A stretch of DNA of 64,000 nucleotides from Flavobacterium restrictum (GTDB taxonomy: Bacteria > Bacteroidota > Bacteroidia > Flavobacteriales > Flavobacteriaceae): the NCBI RefSeq assembly GCF_007097245.1, contig NZ_VJZT01000008.1:62001-126000 (forward strand), read 5' to 3'. The notes under the pieces are model-generated. The model saw only the letters and a program-made list of their open reading frames with translations. It had not been told where the DNA came from and ran no database searches. Shown here piece by piece: positions 63,596-64,000 of the stretch (its first letter is position 1; each line of letters starts with the position of its first letter). Both the position numbers and the translations under genes were made by a program.

Positions 63596-64000
63596 AAACG
63601 CTCTTTTTAAAAATCATTCAATTACGAAATCCAACTTTTTCATTTGATGAAACCTTAAGTTCTCGCCTATTGCTATCTTTTATTTGGATTCAAATGTGGA
63701 GTTTTTTGCGGGGATTAAAAGTTCTTTTTTGGTTTCGAAACCCCAAAGGAATGCTCTTGGGAACAGGCGTTTCGTTGACCTACAGTTTTAAAATAAAATG
63801 GGGGAAATTCCTAAAATTGGGCAATCAAGTACAGCTATCGGCTTTGAGCAAAAACGGTATTCAACTGGGTGACAATGTAAGTATTGGTGCTTTTAGTCGG
63901 GTAATTGTTTCGACTTCGCTTAATGCTATTGGCGACAAAATTGTGATAGGAAACAATGTTGGGATTGGCGAATTTGCTTATTTGGGAGGTGCTGGCGGAC
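63592..64000 (+). CDS. Hexapeptide-repeat acyltransferase (partial, runs off the window)
   Basis: The first ~136 residues are present, and the gene continues beyond the window. N-terminal hydrophobic helix region (LLLSFIWIQMWSFLRG), then hexapeptide repeats (LGNQVQLSALSKNGIQLGDN, VSIGAFSRVIV, VIGNNVGIGEFAYLGGAGG). LbetaH acetyltransferases of this kind decorate exopolysaccharide sugars. It overlaps the end of the previous gene by 4 bases, so it is co-translated. Confidence 0.85.
   Translation, partial: MKTLFLKIIQLRNPTFSFDETLSSRLLLSFIWIQMWSFLRGLKVLFWFRNPKGMLLGTGVSLTYSFKIKWGKFLKLGNQVQLSALSKNGIQLGDNVSIGAFSRVIVSTSLNAIGDKIVIGNNVGIGEFAYLGGAGG

Overview
The window looks like chromosome from a Flavobacteriaceae bacterium, probably Flavobacterium. 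The evidence is AT-rich DNA, the Bacteroidetes promoter signature (TTTG, about 19 bp, TAnnTTTG), a SusC receptor with its ECF sigma/FecR pair, a complete Bat aerotolerance operon, a type IX secretion C-terminal sorting domain, and families such as DUF3667 and DUF4407. Protein calls come from motif and family recognition by eye. No database search was run.

Layout. 1-3118 (minus strand): a cell-surface signalling set of ECF sigma factor, FecR anti-sigma and the start of a SusC/TonB-dependent receptor. 3295-13901: housekeeping and metabolic genes, including an ACT-domain protein, YraN, an LD-carboxypeptidase, an exported endonuclease/exonuclease/phosphatase-family protein, 3-hydroxyanthranilate dioxygenase, an exported class-II cyclic-nucleotide phosphodiesterase, an ALDH7 aldehyde dehydrogenase, a metallophosphoesterase, DUF3667 and a DUF1080-type protein. 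13902-15378: a decayed stretch with a wrecked YhcG/DUF1016 nuclease gene, a small basic ORF and a 210-bp inverted-repeat element. 15379-17453: an AlbA_2 protein and an aldo/keto reductase. 17655-27208: the Bat operon (MoxR ATPase, DUF58, extra membrane protein, BatA, BatB, BatC, BatD, BatE), interrupted by a four-helix-bundle (S23-like) gene flanked by short inverted repeats. 27309-30292: small conserved genes, CvpA and pheS. 30430-35064: a giant secreted FG-GAP/ASPIC protein with a type IX sorting domain.

35269-38841 is a compact 3.5-kb integrated element at the 3' end of tRNA-Leu(UAG). It carries a tyrosine recombinase, an overlapping Fic gene, a 24-bp perfect palindrome with repeated CGTGTTA motifs, and a frame-disrupted ankyrin-like gene. 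The tRNA 3' end and its terminator are duplicated at the far side, and 11-bp tandem TTTGGCAA-type repeats lie just inside both ends.

39001-47380: an M20 dipeptidase, a small lipoprotein, saccharopine dehydrogenase, DUF423, pckA, DUF4407, a left-handed beta-helix protein and a PH/SHOCT protein. 47615-54554: a signalling block with a sigma-54 activator, a FIST sensor, a large hybrid histidine kinase (translationally coupled to FIST) and a lone receiver. 54573-64000: an exopolysaccharide cluster with Wza-type exporter, Wzc-like co-polymerase whose kinase P-loop is lost, flippase, glycosyltransferase, Wzy-type polymerase, a 787-residue phosphotransferase/thymidylate-kinase-like fusion and a hexapeptide acyltransferase running off the end. 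The most plausible reading is that the signalling block controls this cluster, but that is inference from adjacency.
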